Made by a program: the position numbers and the translations under genes. The notes under the pieces were generated by a model that was not told where the DNA came from, ran no database searches, and saw only the letters and a list, made by a program, of their open reading frames with translations. From Legionella brunensis (lineage in GTDB: Bacteria; Pseudomonadota; Gammaproteobacteria; Legionellales; Legionellaceae), in assembly GCF_001467025.1 (NCBI RefSeq), contig NZ_LNXV01000034.1, positions 1-64,000 on the forward strand: a stretch of DNA of 64,000 nucleotides, given 5' to 3'. Each line of letters begins with the position of its first letter. Position 1 is the stretch's first letter. Shown piece by piece: positions 36,563 to 45,221 of the stretch.

Positions 36563-37781
36563 AACCTGGGGAGGCCGATTTAAAAAACCACTAGCCCCAG
36601 AGGTAGTTCAATTTAATGCATCTTTATCTTTTGATCATATTCTTTATCAATATGACATCGCCGGCAGTCAGGTGCATGCGAAAATGCTTGAGCGCCAAGG
36701 ATTAATCAGTGCAGAAGAAGCGCAAATGATTAATGATGGGTTAACGGCAATTGCCACAGAAATTGAGCAGGGACAACATGCTCTTGATGCTAATTGTGAA
36801 GATATTCACATGTTTATTGAACATTTGCTCATCACCAAAATTGGCGAAACTGGTAAAAAATTGCATACGGGCAGAAGTCGCAATGATCAGGTTGCTCTTG
36901 ATCTGCGACTTTATACGCGAGATGCTGCGACAACAGTTAAAGGGCTCTTACAACAATTAATCGATACGCTGCTCACACTCGCTAATAAACATGAAAACGA
37001 TAAGTTACCTGGCTACACTCACTTGCAGCAAGCGCAGCCTATTCGTTTAAGTTGGTTTTTAAATGCCTACCGTTCAATGTTTGAACGCGATATCAGCCGC
37101 ATCAATGATTGTTATGAGCGGATGAATTTTTCGCCTCTGGGTGCTGGCGCATTAGCAGGCAGCAGTTTACCTTTAGATAGAAATTGGGTTGCACAATCTC
37201 TTAATTTTAAAGGTATTATTGAAAATACGCTTGATGCAGTCAGTGATAGAGATTTTGTGATAGAATTCTGCAGTATCGCCTCGATTATCATGATGCATCT
37301 ATCACGGTTATGTGAAGATCTGATTTTATGGGCCACACAAGAATTTAATTTCCTCACTCTCGATGACGCTTTTGCCACAGGCTCTTCCCTTATGCCTAAC
37401 AAAAAAAATCCTGATGTCCTAGAGCTTATTCGCGGTAAAACAGGTCGCGTATTTGGTCATCTTATGGGCATCTTAACTGTCATGAAAGCCTTGCCTCTGG
37501 CTTATAATAAGGACATGCAAGAAGATAAAGAAGGCCTTTTTGACACCGTTAATACTTTAAGCACTTGCTTAAAGCTAATCATTCCTTTTCTGCAGAGTCT
37601 CCATTTCAACACTGAATTGATGCAGAAAAAAGCGGATAGTGGCTACTTGAATGCGACTGCTATACTAGAATCGCTAGTGTTACAAGGGATACCGTTTAGA
37701 GATGCTCATCATCAGGTTGGCCAATGGGTCAGTGAAGCAATTGAGAAAAACTGCCCTCTTTCAGAGGTCATTAAAAAATAA
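36552..37781 (+). CDS. argH: Argininosuccinate lyase
   Basis: The start is ATG 36552, overlapping argG by 11 nt (upstream frame lies within argG); 409 aa. Fumarase-superfamily signature [12 protein letters not shown], plus THLQQAQP and the [10 protein letters not shown] opening. It releases arginine and fumarate. It is somewhat shorter at the C terminus than the 457-aa E. coli enzyme, but all core motifs are present. Confidence 0.96.
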   Translation: MTNKTWGGRFKKPLAPEVVQFNASLSFDHILYQYDIAGSQVHAKMLERQGLISAEEAQMINDGLTAIATEIEQGQHALDANCEDIHMFIEHLLITKIGETGKKLHTGRSRNDQVALDLRLYTRDAATTVKGLLQQLIDTLLTLANKHENDKLPGYTHLQQAQPIRLSWFLNAYRSMFERDISRINDCYERMNFSPLGAGALAGSSLPLDRNWVAQSLNFKGIIENTLDAVSDRDFVIEFCSIASIIMMHLSRLCEDLILWATQEFNFLTLDDAFATGSSLMPNKKNPDVLELIRGKTGRVFGHLMGILTVMKALPLAYNKDMQEDKEGLFDTVNTLSTCLKLIIPFLQSLHFNTELMQKKADSGYLNATAILESLVLQGIPFRDAHHQVGQWVSEAIEKNCPLSEVIKK

Positions 37782-37785
37782 AATA

Positions 37786-37828
37786 GGGTTAGCCTCTTTT
37801 CGGCTACCCCCCCGCTATTTATTTTTCT
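37786..37828 (+). terminator. Probable terminator after argH
   Basis: GGGTTAGCC (37786-37794) pairs with GGCTACCC (37802-37809), with one bulged T and a 7-nt T-rich loop. A T-rich tail (37817-37828) follows after a C run, a little distant from the stem. It begins 5 nt after the argH stop. Confidence 0.45.
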
Positions 37829-37898
37829 TCAAAACCACCTCTGGATTATCGCTGCCGAGTACGTTAATTTAAATAATCTATTTTAAAATGAGACAGTG

Positions 37899-38876
37899 AT
37901 GATAACTGCTTACGTGGATCATGTGACCCTACAAGCTCATGTGATTACCAAAAATAATCTATCTTTGATAGAGGAAGCAATTTGGCTAGATTTACTATGC
38001 CCGACTCACGAAGAAGAACAAATGCTCGAGCACAACTTAGGGATAGGTATTCCCACGCGCGAAGAAATGCTTGAGATTGAATTATCCAGCCGTCTTTATA
38101 AAACCAAAGAGGCGCTCTTTATGACAGCCAATATGATTGCGCAATCAGACTCTCCTAATCCCAAGCATGAAGCAGTCAGTTTTGTTCTCACCAAAGAAAA
38201 ACTAATTACCATTCGTTACATTGAACCGTTAGCTTTTAAACTTTTTATTATGCAATTGTCCCAATTCGATTTTGATCACGACAACGCTGCTGTTTTGCTA
38301 ATTACCTTATTGGAAGCCACAGTAGACAGATTAGCCGATATCTTGGAAACGATTAGTCATAACCTTGAAAAAATCTCTAAAATTATTTTTCGCTCACCGC
38401 AGAACTCACCTGAAGAGGAAAAACTAAACTACCAACAATTGATCCAGCGAGTGGGAATCTATGCGGATTTGAATACTAATACCCGCGAAGGTCTTGTTGC
38501 GTTCAGCCGCCTAATTACTTTTTTTAGCCAATCAGCTGGAACACAAGTTGACGCTGAAGGCCAAACACGATTGGCCACACTCAGTAAAGATATTAACTCC
38601 CTAAGTGATCACTCAAGTTTTATCTCCAGTAAAGTTAATTTCCTTCTTGATGCAACGCTGGGAATGATTAATATCGAGCAAAACGCCATCATTAAAATAT
38701 TTTCCGTGGCAGCAGTCATTTTTTTACCCCCCACCTTGATTGCAAGTATTTATGGTATGAATTTTAAATGGATGCCGGAACTGGATTATAAATGGGGATA
38801 TTGGGTTGCAATTAGCGTCATGCTACTTTCCGCCTTGCTCCCTTACAAATTCTTTAAGTATAAGAAGTGGTTATAA
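37899..38876 (+). CDS. corA: CorA-type divalent metal ion channel
   Basis: From ATG 37899 (GTG 37896 just before it is an alternative) about 325 aa. It has the long cytoplasmic alpha/beta domain, the central coiled helix (about 170-250), and two C-terminal membrane segments, the first ending in the signature YGMN followed by FKWMPELDYKWGY loop. It mediates Mg2+ (and Co2+/Ni2+) influx as a pentamer. The basic tail FFKYKKW is typical. Confidence 0.95.
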   Translation: MITAYVDHVTLQAHVITKNNLSLIEEAIWLDLLCPTHEEEQMLEHNLGIGIPTREEMLEIELSSRLYKTKEALFMTANMIAQSDSPNPKHEAVSFVLTKEKLITIRYIEPLAFKLFIMQLSQFDFDHDNAAVLLITLLEATVDRLADILETISHNLEKISKIIFRSPQNSPEEEKLNYQQLIQRVGIYADLNTNTREGLVAFSRLITFFSQSAGTQVDAEGQTRLATLSKDINSLSDHSSFISSKVNFLLDATLGMINIEQNAIIKIFSVAAVIFLPPTLIASIYGMNFKWMPELDYKWGYWVAISVMLLSALLPYKFFKYKKWL

Positions 38877-38890
38877 ACCTTATCTAGAAT

Positions 38891-38927
38891 ACAAACAATT
38901 AGGAGCATGATGTCGCTAATTGTTTGT
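38891..38927. terminator. Hairpin between convergent corA and Deg-like genes
   Basis: A perfect 12-bp inverted repeat (ACAAACAATTAG at 38891-38902, CTAATTGTTTGT at 38916-38927; 13-nt loop) lies 15 nt after the corA stop and 28 nt before the end of the convergent gene. There is no long T-run on either side, so a two-way terminator is likely but not certain. Confidence 0.5.
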
Positions 38928-38955
38928 CTCTGTATCTTAAATTCGCAATTAAATA

Positions 38956-40587
38956 TTATGAAGTCTGTCTCAGTGTAGAGGGGGCAATATTACCATCCTC
39001 TTGTCTTAAAGAATTGAGCTCATCCAAGAAAAGTTTTCGTGGTATAGGAGCCACACGTGGACTGGTAAAAAACGCAATTTGATATCGTGACCTCAATTCC
39101 TCGCGTGTAGTCTTGTTTTCAGGAGGAATAACCAATTGTTTTCCATTAGCAAATTTAATTAAAGAGGGCTTCGTAGAGTTCTCTGTGAGCGCTGTTACCA
39201 AATCCCATAAGTTAGTGATGGTTTTACCATTCGCCTCGACTACACGATGACTCTCACACAGTGAGCCTCGGCTTAAGGCAAAATTTTCATATCCATCCGT
39301 TTCTTCGGAAGCCAAGATATTTTGTAAGACGACAATTTCGCAAAGGTCAGTATCATTCGATAAGTTAGTAAAGTCATAAAACATCGCAGGAACATTGGAG
39401 TTATCGACAATTGTCTTAGAGCCAGTGGAATAATGGCCTTTAAAAGTATCCATCAGCGACTGAGTACAACGAACGAAAACAAAGCCACCATTTTTCCCAG
39501 AGGGTTGAATATGATATTTAAGCGATTTATCGTCTCTAGGACCCAATAAGCTTCGTCCCAATTGCTCAGTCAATTTAATCTGAATTTTAAGAGTTTCAAG
39601 TGCATTGCCACTTTTTCGCTGTATAACAAACTCTAAACTATCAAGATATTTTTTTCTCTGAAATAGGTAGAGATGAGATATAGGATGTTCCAGCTCCTGA
39701 ACTTGCACATTGCCATCTGCTTGAATGGGATGTCCATCTATTTCAAGAATAATATCACCCTCCTGCAAACAGTTTTGTGCACAAGAATTTTGGGGAACTT
39801 TAGAGACATAAATCCCTGTTAACTCATTACCTAAGAGTACAGGTTCCATCCCCAATTGCGCTCTGAAAGAGGGATTCTTTAAGGATTGCCATTGGAAACT
39901 AACGTGGGGCACTGTCACATAATCAATAAATTTTGCATTCCTAAGTTTACCAAAGCGGTTATAGTTCTCTATGCATTGCACAACCACACATGCAGGAATA
40001 AAATAACCAACATTGCTCAAAGAAGAAGCACCTTGACTCACTATACCAATACACTCTTCTGCTCCTGAGTCAATTACTCTCGTAATAGGTCCACCACTAT
40101 TTCCTGGATTAATAGGCGCACTTGTTTGAATGGTAATACCGGGAAGACGAGAAAGCGCAATTTGCGATATTTCCGTTCTGGAAATATGGCCTTTCGTGAA
40201 AGAGAGCCCTTTGCCACCAGCAGGATAGCCATAGGCATTAACCTCTGTTGATGAAGGCTGAAATGCTACGTTGATTTCTAGCGGTTTAGTTTTCTTTAAG
40301 ATTAAATCTTGAGCATCAGACGAGGTAGCTTGAAGTATAGCTACATCCATAATGGGATCAACCCAAACTTGTTTTACTGGTAGTTCTGTTGAGCCTTGAT
40401 TAAATTTCACCTTGAGATAAGTTGCATTGAGAACTGCATGAGCATTGGTTACAAGATAGACCTTCTCCCCATATTTTATGACAGTTACCGTAGCACTTGA
40501 CTTCGAAGGTTGGCCAATGGACCAAGCCGTTGTGTAATTGGTAGTTTGCTTGTCTACTTCGAGCTTTAACGTTGAATTTGTTAACAT
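38956..40587 (-). CDS. Deg/HtrA-like serine protease without signal peptide
   Basis: A 543-aa protease with the trypsin-fold triad His50 (TNAHAV), Asp81 (MDVAIL) and Ser164 (PGNSGGP), then one clear PDZ domain (about 265-345: GIYVSKV, LQEGDIILEIDG) and a further C-terminal part with a second, divergent PDZ-like end (SHRVVEANGKTI). The arrangement resembles plant Deg9/Deg10-type proteases, more than periplasmic DegP. It has no signal sequence, so it is cytosolic or exported by another route, for example as an effector. Confidence 0.82.
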   Translation of the reverse strand: MLTNSTLKLEVDKQTTNYTTAWSIGQPSKSSATVTVIKYGEKVYLVTNAHAVLNATYLKVKFNQGSTELPVKQVWVDPIMDVAILQATSSDAQDLILKKTKPLEINVAFQPSSTEVNAYGYPAGGKGLSFTKGHISRTEISQIALSRLPGITIQTSAPINPGNSGGPITRVIDSGAEECIGIVSQGASSLSNVGYFIPACVVVQCIENYNRFGKLRNAKFIDYVTVPHVSFQWQSLKNPSFRAQLGMEPVLLGNELTGIYVSKVPQNSCAQNCLQEGDIILEIDGHPIQADGNVQVQELEHPISHLYLFQRKKYLDSLEFVIQRKSGNALETLKIQIKLTEQLGRSLLGPRDDKSLKYHIQPSGKNGGFVFVRCTQSLMDTFKGHYSTGSKTIVDNSNVPAMFYDFTNLSNDTDLCEIVVLQNILASEETDGYENFALSRGSLCESHRVVEANGKTITNLWDLVTALTENSTKPSLIKFANGKQLVIPPENKTTREELRSRYQIAFFTSPRVAPIPRKLFLDELNSLRQEDGNIAPSTLRQTS

Positions 40588-40766
40588 TTATCAGCCTTAC
40601 ATAATGAATTAAATATTTCTTCTTAGTCCTGTGAGAGACAATCATCCTTATACCCCTGATCGTATAAACGATTGAGCGGGCAAGGGCAGATTGTATTATC
40701 ATGACAAAATTTAGTCCATTAAGTTCACATTATTCATTAACTGATTAATATCGGCAAAATTAGAGA

Positions 40767-40910
40767 TTACAACCAAAAGGCATTCACATAAATATATAAC
40801 AAAGTCATGCCTACGACAGGGACAATGACAAAACCAAGAAATACACGGACTTGCGTTTTATTTTCTGAGGAAGCATTATAAAATTTTTTAAATTGTTTAA
40901 AGAGTGACAT
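40767..40910 (-). CDS. Small membrane protein, 47 aa
   Basis: A short minus-strand ORF, MSLFKQFKKFYNAS at the start and YIYVNAFWL at the end. A basic, polar N-terminal third is followed by one hydrophobic segment (VRVFLGFVIVPVVGM, then TLLYIYV). A GGGGATAGG tract precedes the ATG. Composition and layout are those of a single-pass inner-membrane microprotein. No homolog is recognised. The rest of the 40588-41028 gap shows nothing else clear. Confidence 0.55.
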   Translation of the reverse strand: MSLFKQFKKFYNASSENKTQVRVFLGFVIVPVVGMTLLYIYVNAFWL

Positions 40911-41031
40911 CCTATCCCCAGTGATAGTCATTGCAGTAAGTATAAACTAAATTAATCGCATAAAGTTTAATTTTATATCAAAAGAGGTAGTAAAAAAGTA
41001 TATCAATGCTCGAATAATTTAAGGAAGAATG

Positions 41032-41229
41032 ATGCTAGGATGGACCTTCGTTTTTTTTGCCATTGCAGGTATTTCTGCAATATTTGCTTTCCGCAAGCCT
41101 GCATTTACCACGACTTACATAGCAAAACTTGTATTTTATATATCCTTAGCTCTCTTCATCATATGGCTATTTGCAACAATAATGAATTCGGCTCCGCCAC
41201 CCCCACGAGACTCTGTATTACCTATATAA
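41032..41229 (+). CDS. DUF1328-like small membrane protein
   Basis: From ATG 41032 (AAGGAA 5 nt upstream; ATG 41029 is an alternative) 65 aa. It has two hydrophobic segments and the DUF1328/YtjA pattern: MLGWTFVFFAIAGISAIF, then AKLVFYISLALFIIWL. Family members are two-helix inner-membrane proteins of unknown role, often stress-linked. The proline-rich tail (APPPPRD) is unusual. Confidence 0.75.
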   Translation: MLGWTFVFFAIAGISAIFAFRKPAFTTTYIAKLVFYISLALFIIWLFATIMNSAPPPPRDSVLPI

Positions 41230-41273
41230 GGCTTGGGTCTTCGCCGTAGCAATAAAAATACTAAGATTTATCG

Positions 41274-42305
41274 TTAAGGTTTAGCTTTTCGTTTAAATCC
41301 TAAAGCCCGCAAACGTTCTTCTAAACTTGGGTGCGTTGAAAATGCATTATTCAATGACTTAATTGGGTCAATACTGGAGGGATCGAATAGATAGGACGCT
41401 TGCCGTACCTGCTCATGAGGCGTACTACCATACGCTTGGGTATATTCCTCTGCATGTTGCTGATGATCATCGCTGATCTTTAGTAAAGCGCGTGCCATCG
41501 GTTCATTGTCACGCATTAATTCAACTGCTCCTGAATCAGCCATATATTCACGTGTCCGACTCAAGAAAAGCGCAAGAACCACCGTAATTAAGGGTAATAG
41601 ATACCGTAGTAGCATAATTACCATAAATAAGCGATTCGTGTCATTACGCCTGTCTCTGCGGTAAAGCATGGAATAAAACATCACATCAATGACAATTAAT
41701 AAAATATTACTCAAAACAGCTACAGTCAGAGTTAATTTAATATCATGATGACGAATATGACTTAGCTCATGCGACATCACTGCTTGCATTTCAGCGCGAT
41801 TTAACTTTTCCATTAAGCCACGTGTAATAGCAACCATTGCAGATTTTTCACTGTAGCCACTGGCAAAAGCATTCATATAATTGGCTTCAATTAAGTATAC
41901 CTTCGGCATGAACTGCAACCCAGCAGCCACTTTCATCTCCTCTACAACATTATACAGTTGCTTCTCCTCAAGACTCTGGGCCGTCTCAGGAGTTATTTCA
42001 CGAAAATCGGTACCGAGTAGCATGATGCGATCATAAAGTGAATAAGTAATTAACAGCGAAATAATAGCGATACCTATCATGATCAATGTGGCATAAGGCA
42101 CCACTTTAAGCGTGATTAAGGCAACAATGCAATCTTGAATTGAAGCACGAGGATATAAATAATCTAAAATAACGGTATCAGCAAATAAGCCAATACCAAT
42201 ATATACTGCAAAGAATATCGCAATAACCATGCGGGTTTTGCGTTCATTGCGTCGCAATTGCTCTCGCCAGTTGCTGGTAGACGCATGATAATCATTTAAG
42301 CTCAT
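41274..42305 (-). CDS. htpX: HtpX-like M48 family membrane metalloprotease
   Basis: A 343-aa protease with zinc motif HELSH (179-183), the third ligand in REYMADSGAVEL, and four or so membrane segments (two before, two after the zinc motif). The N terminus is longer than E. coli HtpX. HtpX degrades misfolded inner-membrane proteins. It follows lemA by 8 bp; a LemA-HtpX pair is a common operon in bacteria. Confidence 0.88.
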   Translation of the reverse strand: MSLNDYHASTSNWREQLRRNERKTRMVIAIFFAVYIGIGLFADTVILDYLYPRASIQDCIVALITLKVVPYATLIMIGIAIISLLITYSLYDRIMLLGTDFREITPETAQSLEEKQLYNVVEEMKVAAGLQFMPKVYLIEANYMNAFASGYSEKSAMVAITRGLMEKLNRAEMQAVMSHELSHIRHHDIKLTLTVAVLSNILLIVIDVMFYSMLYRRDRRNDTNRLFMVIMLLRYLLPLITVVLALFLSRTREYMADSGAVELMRDNEPMARALLKISDDHQQHAEEYTQAYGSTPHEQVRQASYLFDPSSIDPIKSLNNAFSTHPSLEERLRALGFKRKAKP

Positions 42306-42313
42306 GATTAAAC

Positions 42314-42895
42314 TCAGAATTTAACCGTATAATCTTCATGCGCCTTAATTTGCTCCTCAGGTAAAGACCAATATTCAAATTCTTTATCTAACTTGCTAGG
42401 GAATAAGCCAACGATAAATGACTCAAAGAAAGATTTTTTCTTGGCATAGTAGCGCTCAATACTGTCATTGTAAGCTTGTTTTGCATAAGAGAGCTTGTTT
42501 TCGGTGTTAACAATTTCTTCTTGTAATTGCAAAGCATTGGTATTGGCCTTCAAGTCAGGGTATTGCTCAAAAACTATATTTAGACCAGAGGCAATTTGTG
42601 AAATGCCATTCTCTGCGGCGATACGTCCTTTCTCATCACCCGCCGCCTTCGCCGCCTGCGCCTGATTACGTAAAGCTACCACATCTTTCAACGTAGTCTG
42701 CTCATAATCCATATATTTTTTAACAGTTTCGATTAGTGACTCAAAAACTTTAAAACGCCGATCTAATTGGATGTCTATTTGCCGCTTATTATTGTTAATC
42801 GCCTCCATCATGCCAATTAAGGTATTGAAAATACCGATTGACCAGAAAAATAGGAGTGCAGCAATGATAATAATGGCAATGAGAAAAGTACCCAT
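42314..42895 (-). CDS. lemA: LemA family protein
   Basis: A 193-aa protein with an N-terminal membrane segment and long cytosolic helices. It shows the LemA signatures NNKRQIDIQLDRRFKVFESLIETVK (read as two parts) and FEQYPDLKAN, and ends with EFWSLP-like residues. Function is unknown; it is often linked with the membrane protease encoded next to it. Confidence 0.93.
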   Translation of the reverse strand: MGTFLIAIIIIAALLFFWSIGIFNTLIGMMEAINNNKRQIDIQLDRRFKVFESLIETVKKYMDYEQTTLKDVVALRNQAQAAKAAGDEKGRIAAENGISQIASGLNIVFEQYPDLKANTNALQLQEEIVNTENKLSYAKQAYNDSIERYYAKKKSFFESFIVGLFPSKLDKEFEYWSLPEEQIKAHEDYTVKF

Positions 42896-43026
42896 TTTTT
42901 CTTTCCCTGTTGTTAATCTCCTCCCTAATTTATAGCTCTAAAATAGATGAAAAAGCAAACCGTTATCGTCATCACCAATCTTCTCGAGGAATGCAGAGCT
43001 TGGTGAAATTACTCATATATTACGCC

Positions 43027-43096
43027 TCCACATTGCCATTAAACACGACCCGAAACAGCAAGAGTGAGTAGCTTTACTCACTCTTGGCAATGTGGA
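43027..43096. repeat. Nested inverted repeat (double palindrome)
   Basis: An 11-bp perfect outer repeat (TCCACATTGCC at 43027-43037, GGCAATGTGGA at 43086-43096) encloses a 12-bp perfect inner hairpin (43059-43070 with 43075-43086, loop GCTT). The inner hairpin lies just beyond the stop of the 56-aa ORF on the minus strand and could be its terminator, though the T-run is poor. The double architecture suggests a mobile palindromic unit or a structured RNA. Confidence 0.6.
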
Positions 43097-43099
43097 TTT

Positions 43100-43270
43100 C
43101 TAAGGACTAGCACTGCTCGTATTTGGCTCTGGTGCTTCTACAGGAACGTCGGGAGTTGTATCAATCGTACTTGTAACCGGTGTAGTGACATGGCTGAAAT
43201 AGAAAAAGCCAAGCACTGCCAAAAGGACAACAATAATTATGGTAGCGATACCTACATTTTTATTCTTCAT
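43100..43270 (-). CDS. Small single-pass membrane protein, 56 aa
   Basis: A minus-strand ORF starting MKNKNVGIATIIIVVLLAVL, with AGGGAG 7 nt before the ATG. A membrane anchor (about 6-26) is followed by a Pro/Thr/Ser-rich outer tail (VTTPVTSTIDTTPDVP...), a typical low-complexity periplasmic stalk. The antisense frame has no such logic. No family is recognised; many gammaproteobacteria encode similar small anchored proteins. Confidence 0.6.
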   Translation of the reverse strand: MKNKNVGIATIIIVVLLAVLGFFYFSHVTTPVTSTIDTTPDVPVEAPEPNTSSASP

Positions 43271-43399
43271 AGCTCACTCCCTAATCTATTCTTCTTAATT
43301 ATAGCTATAACTGGCAATATTGAATTATAAAAGAAATTTTAAATTTAATTAATGATCACTTTGCACTATAACCTTATAAAATATACGCAGAAGATAAAT

Positions 43400-43567
43400 A
43401 TGCTAAAGCTTCTCAATTTCAAAGCTAGTAAAGCCATCAATAAGTGTCTATCTTTTCTCCAACATAGTGCCGGCGCCCTTAATTTAACAACAATGATAGA
43501 CAAATGCTGGGAGGAGGCTTTTACCTCTAGCATACCGAGACTTAGAAGCAAGGAAAGTAGTGAGTAG
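43400..43567 (+). CDS. Possible small protein, 55 aa
   Basis: ATG 43400 with AGAAGAT upstream opens a 55-codon frame (MLKLLNFKASKAINKC at its start) of ordinary composition, helical in look. It is convergent with the homospermidine synthase gene. There is no family or conservation evidence, so coding status is doubtful. The rest of 42896-43583 holds the promoter of lemA and nothing else clear. Confidence 0.25.
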   Translation: MLKLLNFKASKAINKCLSFLQHSAGALNLTTMIDKCWEEAFTSSIPRLRSKESSE

Positions 43568-43583
43568 ATAAAAGGTAATTACA

Positions 43584-44987
43584 TCAATAAACACGAATAT
43601 TAAGAAACTGCCAAGGATCCTTAAAATCCAGTTTTTCCTGAAATAATTTTTCCCTATTTTTGAGAGGGGTCCAATCCGTATAATATCCAGCTATATCCCC
43701 AAGGTAAGGTAAAGCAATTTCTAAAATAAATTGATAATCAAGTTCCTCTGGCTCCACAACTCCTGCCTGTGGATTGTGTATCGCCCAAAAGAGTCCGGCC
43801 AAAATACCTGCGGCCACTTGAAGGCTGGTTGCATTGTTGTGAGAAGCTAATTGACGAGCCTCGTGAATGGAGAGTTGGGACCCATACCAATAAGCTCCTT
43901 TCTCATTTCCCATGAGTAATACTCCAAGCTCATCCCTCCCCTCAGTAATTTCAGCAAAAATAAGTCGTTTATTCTTTTGCTCATACCATTCATTTCCTTG
44001 AAATTCATGCAAAGAAAGTTCTGCATCAGGACATGGCAGATAAGCATAATGAACGGTAGGACGATAAGGTTCATTCTCGTTTAAAGCTAAATAACTACCA
44101 ATAGAGATTGACTCTGCATGAGTAATTAAATACCCGTGATAAGTACCTAAGGCAGGGGTCCATGAACGTACTTTAATGCTGGCCCCAGGACGATTGAGGT
44201 AGATAGCGTTCTGATTACCAAAGCTATGATGAGACGCATCCTCTGGCCAATGACGCTCATGAGTTCCCCAACTCAGCTCTGCTGGCTGCCCTGCCTCAGC
44301 AATAAACCCACTCACCGACCAAGTATTTACAAATTCTCCAGGTAACTTCTCTCGAGGAGTTACTTGCGTATCATGCTCAGCGATATGAATTACTTTTATA
44401 CCAAGCGACTTAGCAAGCAATGCCCACTCTCTTGAACCCCCTGGGTGATTTACATTTAACTGCATGTCATTTGCCATGTTCCACAGCGCTTGCTTTACAA
44501 AATGAGAGACCAATCCAGGATTAGCACCATGTGTCACCACGGCGGTAGGACTTTTATTTCGCTTAAGCTTCAGAATCTCCGATCGCAATGCATAATTCGT
44601 ACGTAAAGAGGGTGGTAATGATTTATCGACATATTGCCCTTCCCAAGGTTCTGTACTAGCGTCTAAATAAAGAGCTCCTATTTCTTGACAAAGTTTAATC
44701 AGTTCTAAACTAGAGATATCAACGGATAAATTTAATAGGAAATCACCTTCATTAAGTTTACTTAGCAATAGCTCGGCATAATTTTTTTTATTAATTGTCA
44801 CGATTTGCAAAGTCAGGCCGAATTCTTTGGCGATTTCTTCACCATCATACTCTTTTGCCATGATAATAAGCTGGGATGACTTAAGTTTAAGATGACGAAA
44901 TAATAATGGGAGGACTGCTTGGCCAACACTACCAAACCCTATCATTATAATTTTTTTAGACAAAGATATGCATTTATTATTTCTCAT
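43584..44987 (-). CDS. hss: Homospermidine synthase
   Basis: A 467-aa NAD-dependent enzyme of the saccharopine-dehydrogenase-like group. It has the Rossmann motif GFGSVGQAVLPLL (about 18-30), STEPWEGQY, THGANPGLVSHF and the RPGASIKVRSWTP region typical of bacterial homospermidine synthase (EC 2.5.1.44). It makes sym-homospermidine from putrescine. It is transcribed alone. Confidence 0.92.
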   Translation of the reverse strand: MRNNKCISLSKKIIMIGFGSVGQAVLPLLFRHLKLKSSQLIIMAKEYDGEEIAKEFGLTLQIVTINKKNYAELLLSKLNEGDFLLNLSVDISSLELIKLCQEIGALYLDASTEPWEGQYVDKSLPPSLRTNYALRSEILKLKRNKSPTAVVTHGANPGLVSHFVKQALWNMANDMQLNVNHPGGSREWALLAKSLGIKVIHIAEHDTQVTPREKLPGEFVNTWSVSGFIAEAGQPAELSWGTHERHWPEDASHHSFGNQNAIYLNRPGASIKVRSWTPALGTYHGYLITHAESISIGSYLALNENEPYRPTVHYAYLPCPDAELSLHEFQGNEWYEQKNKRLIFAEITEGRDELGVLLMGNEKGAYWYGSQLSIHEARQLASHNNATSLQVAAGILAGLFWAIHNPQAGVVEPEELDYQFILEIALPYLGDIAGYYTDWTPLKNREKLFQEKLDFKDPWQFLNIRVY

Positions 44988-45221
44988 GTTTTCCTCACAG
45001 CAAAACTATAAGAAACACATTTGGTTTATTATCCTAGCCCTCACGATTTAAGCGTAGAAGAAGTTTCGATAGAAAACAAAATAATATAAGGTTACTCCTT
45101 TTATCGATGACGGAGTTAGAAAATAGAAAGGTGTTCAAGAAAATGATTTAGAAACAGGAAGTTTTGAATATTGAAATGGCATTATAAGTTCTTTATGATC
45201 GAAAGAACCTTATTATTAAAA

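Noticed and set aside
40400-40702. Minus-strand 100-codon frame over the start of the Deg-like gene
   Set aside because: It lies in another frame of the protease gene for most of its length and shows no family pattern.
43064-43330. Plus-strand 88-codon frame
   Set aside because: It runs antisense to the 56-aa membrane protein ORF, which has a proper ribosome site and membrane segment; the plus frame has a Cys/Arg/Trp-rich shadow composition.
44988-45221. Possible decayed coding sequence before the di-heme peroxidase gene
   Set aside because: A few codons look protein-like (near 45105-45160), but stops are frequent and no family match is visible.
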